The position numbers and the translations under genes are program-made. Positions 7,346 to 7,786 of a stretch of DNA of 7,786 nucleotides are shown one piece after another (positions within the stretch are counted from its first letter, which is position 1; each line of letters opens with the position of its first letter). Source of the stretch: Bacteroidia bacterium (lineage in GTDB: Bacteria > Bacteroidota > Bacteroidia > Bacteroidales > Azobacteroidaceae); assembly GCA_025996865.1 (NCBI GenBank), contig BNTV01000172.1, positions 1 to 7,786 of the forward strand, read 5' to 3'. Under the pieces are notes generated by a model that had not been told where the DNA came from, ran no database searches, and worked only from the letters and a program-made list of their open reading frames with translations.

Positions 7346-7375
7346 ACAGGGGAAAGTTTAATTAAATACAGGGGA
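7343..7375. promoter_or_regulatory. Direct repeats ACAGGGGA, possible operator
   Basis: AAAACAGGGGA (7343-7353) and AATACAGGGGA (7365-7375) match at ten of eleven positions. They are 22 bp apart, about two helical turns, so both would face the same side of the DNA. They lie at or just upstream of the candidate -33 region of the efflux operon, where an activator or repressor could bind. They stand out as the only G runs in an otherwise AT-rich gap. Function is inferred from position only. Confidence 0.4.
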
Positions 7376-7527
7376 TTTAAGATAATTTAACCTGATGAAT
7401 GTTATTGTTTTATAAAAAATAACCCGGATACCTTCTTTCTTTATCAAAAAAAATCTCATCTTTTATGTTAACGAAATTTTAACCTAAAAATAACATACCG
7501 TTCACATTAATTTCAAAAATTTGTTTT

Positions 7528-7535
7528 TACTTTTG
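7528..7535 (+). promoter_or_regulatory. -7 promoter element of the Rpn-type gene
   Basis: TACTTTTG is a perfect match to the Bacteroidota -7 consensus TAnnTTTG. It lies about 55 bases before the ATG of the gene at 7590. No good -33 TTTG is found at the expected spacing; the TTTG at 7520-7523 is too close. The promoter may therefore be weak or need help. Confidence 0.5.
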
Positions 7536-7551
7536 CCATCGAAGTGGCAAA
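7532..7551. promoter_or_regulatory. Perfect inverted repeat overlapping the -7 element
   Basis: TTTGCCA (7532-7538) and TGGCAAA (7545-7551) are exact reverse complements separated by the six bases TCGAAG. The left arm includes the TTTG of the -7 element, and the repeat would span the expected transcription start. That placement fits a repressor operator better than an RNA hairpin, because much of the left arm would not be transcribed. No regulator can be assigned. Confidence 0.45.
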
Positions 7552-7589
7552 CTGATAATTATTAAACGATTAATCAAAACGGGTTTTGT

Positions 7590-7786
7590 ATGGAAAAGGT
7601 AAATCCAAAACTTAAAAACAGAGAATGGGGTACATTCATGAATTTTCTAACTGATTTCGCGTTCAAGAAGATTTTTGAAAACGAAAAGTTGTTGATTGAT
7701 TTTCTGAATGAAGTGTTAGAAGAAGAATGTAAAGTTATCAGTTTAGATTATTTGAAGTCGGAGCAGTTGGGAATGACGGAAGAAGA
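7590..7786 (+). CDS. Rpn/PDDEXK_2-family putative nuclease-transposase, N-terminal part
   Basis: This open frame runs from ATG 7590-7592 off the end of the window, giving 65 complete codons and no stop. The stretch FLTDFAFKKIFENEKLLIDF (19-38), followed by LNEVL and, later, LDYLKSEQLGMTEE, is the recognisable N-terminus of the Rpn family (recombination-promoting nuclease/putative transposase, PD-(D/E)XK fold, also called PDDEXK_2). Known members (E. coli RpnA) cleave DNA and promote RecA-independent recombination. The catalytic Asp and Glu-x-Lys lie later in the family and are outside the window, so whether this copy is active or even intact cannot be told. It is divergent from the efflux operon and has its own -7 element. 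There is no Shine-Dalgarno before the ATG. Such genes are often multicopy in Bacteroidales. Confidence 0.8.
   Translation, partial: MEKVNPKLKNREWGTFMNFLTDFAFKKIFENEKLLIDFLNEVLEEECKVISLDYLKSEQLGMTEE

Larger units (their letters stand above)
7284..7589. other. Divergent intergenic region between efflux operon and Rpn-type gene
   Basis: This 306-base AT-rich stretch has no gene I can support. It must carry the start signals for both the leftward efflux operon and the rightward gene at 7590. Visible structure includes direct repeats at 7343-7375, a wide inverted repeat TATGTTA (7464-7470) / TAACATA (7491-7497), and a -7 element with an inverted repeat at 7528-7551. The centre (about 7380-7460) shows only A/T runs. 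Confidence 0.7.

Noticed and set aside
7464..7497. TATGTTA/TAACATA inverted repeat as a terminator or operator.
   Set aside because: The arms are only 7 bp of AT-rich sequence with a 20-base loop in an AT-rich region, so it is likely by chance and too weak to call on its own.

Overview
The window looks like chromosomal DNA from a member of the Bacteroidota, probably the order Bacteroidales. Three things suggest this. The protein sequences read like that phylum's versions of their families. The gene starts mostly lack a Shine-Dalgarno sequence. One intergenic region carries a perfect match to the TAnnTTTG -7 promoter element used in this phylum. I cannot name the species.

The first 279 bases hold no gene I can support. 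They are rich in short, GC-rich inverted repeats and look like a patch of dispersed repeats. Next comes aroA (EPSP synthase, shikimate pathway) on the minus strand, intact, with its usual catalytic motifs.

From about 1595 to 7283, all on the minus strand, lies a complete tripartite RND efflux operon. In order of transcription it encodes a periplasmic adaptor (membrane fusion protein), an inner-membrane HAE1-type RND pump and a TolC-family outer-membrane channel. The adaptor stop and pump start share an ATGA overlap. A hairpin just after the channel gene probably ends the transcript before aroA. Together the three proteins should form a proton-driven pump that spans both membranes and expels drugs or other amphiphilic compounds. 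No dedicated regulator is visible in the window.

The most unusual feature is at the pump-channel junction (2933-3191). Three copies of a GC-rich palindromic repeat with core CCCCCTRAAGGGGG share flanking sequence beyond the palindrome. One copy encodes the last residues of the pump. One lies in the leader. One appears to have been inserted in frame inside the signal peptide of the channel protein.

The 306-base region from 7284 to 7589 separates the operon from a divergent plus-strand gene. It holds a weak promoter and a pair of direct repeats on the operon side, and a strong -7 element overlapping an inverted repeat on the other. The plus-strand gene (7590 to the window edge) is the N-terminal part of an Rpn/PDDEXK_2-type protein, a putative recombination-promoting nuclease or transposase. 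It is cut off by the window end before its catalytic residues.

Apart from the repeat cluster, the gene content is ordinary. I found no evidence for a wholly new system.
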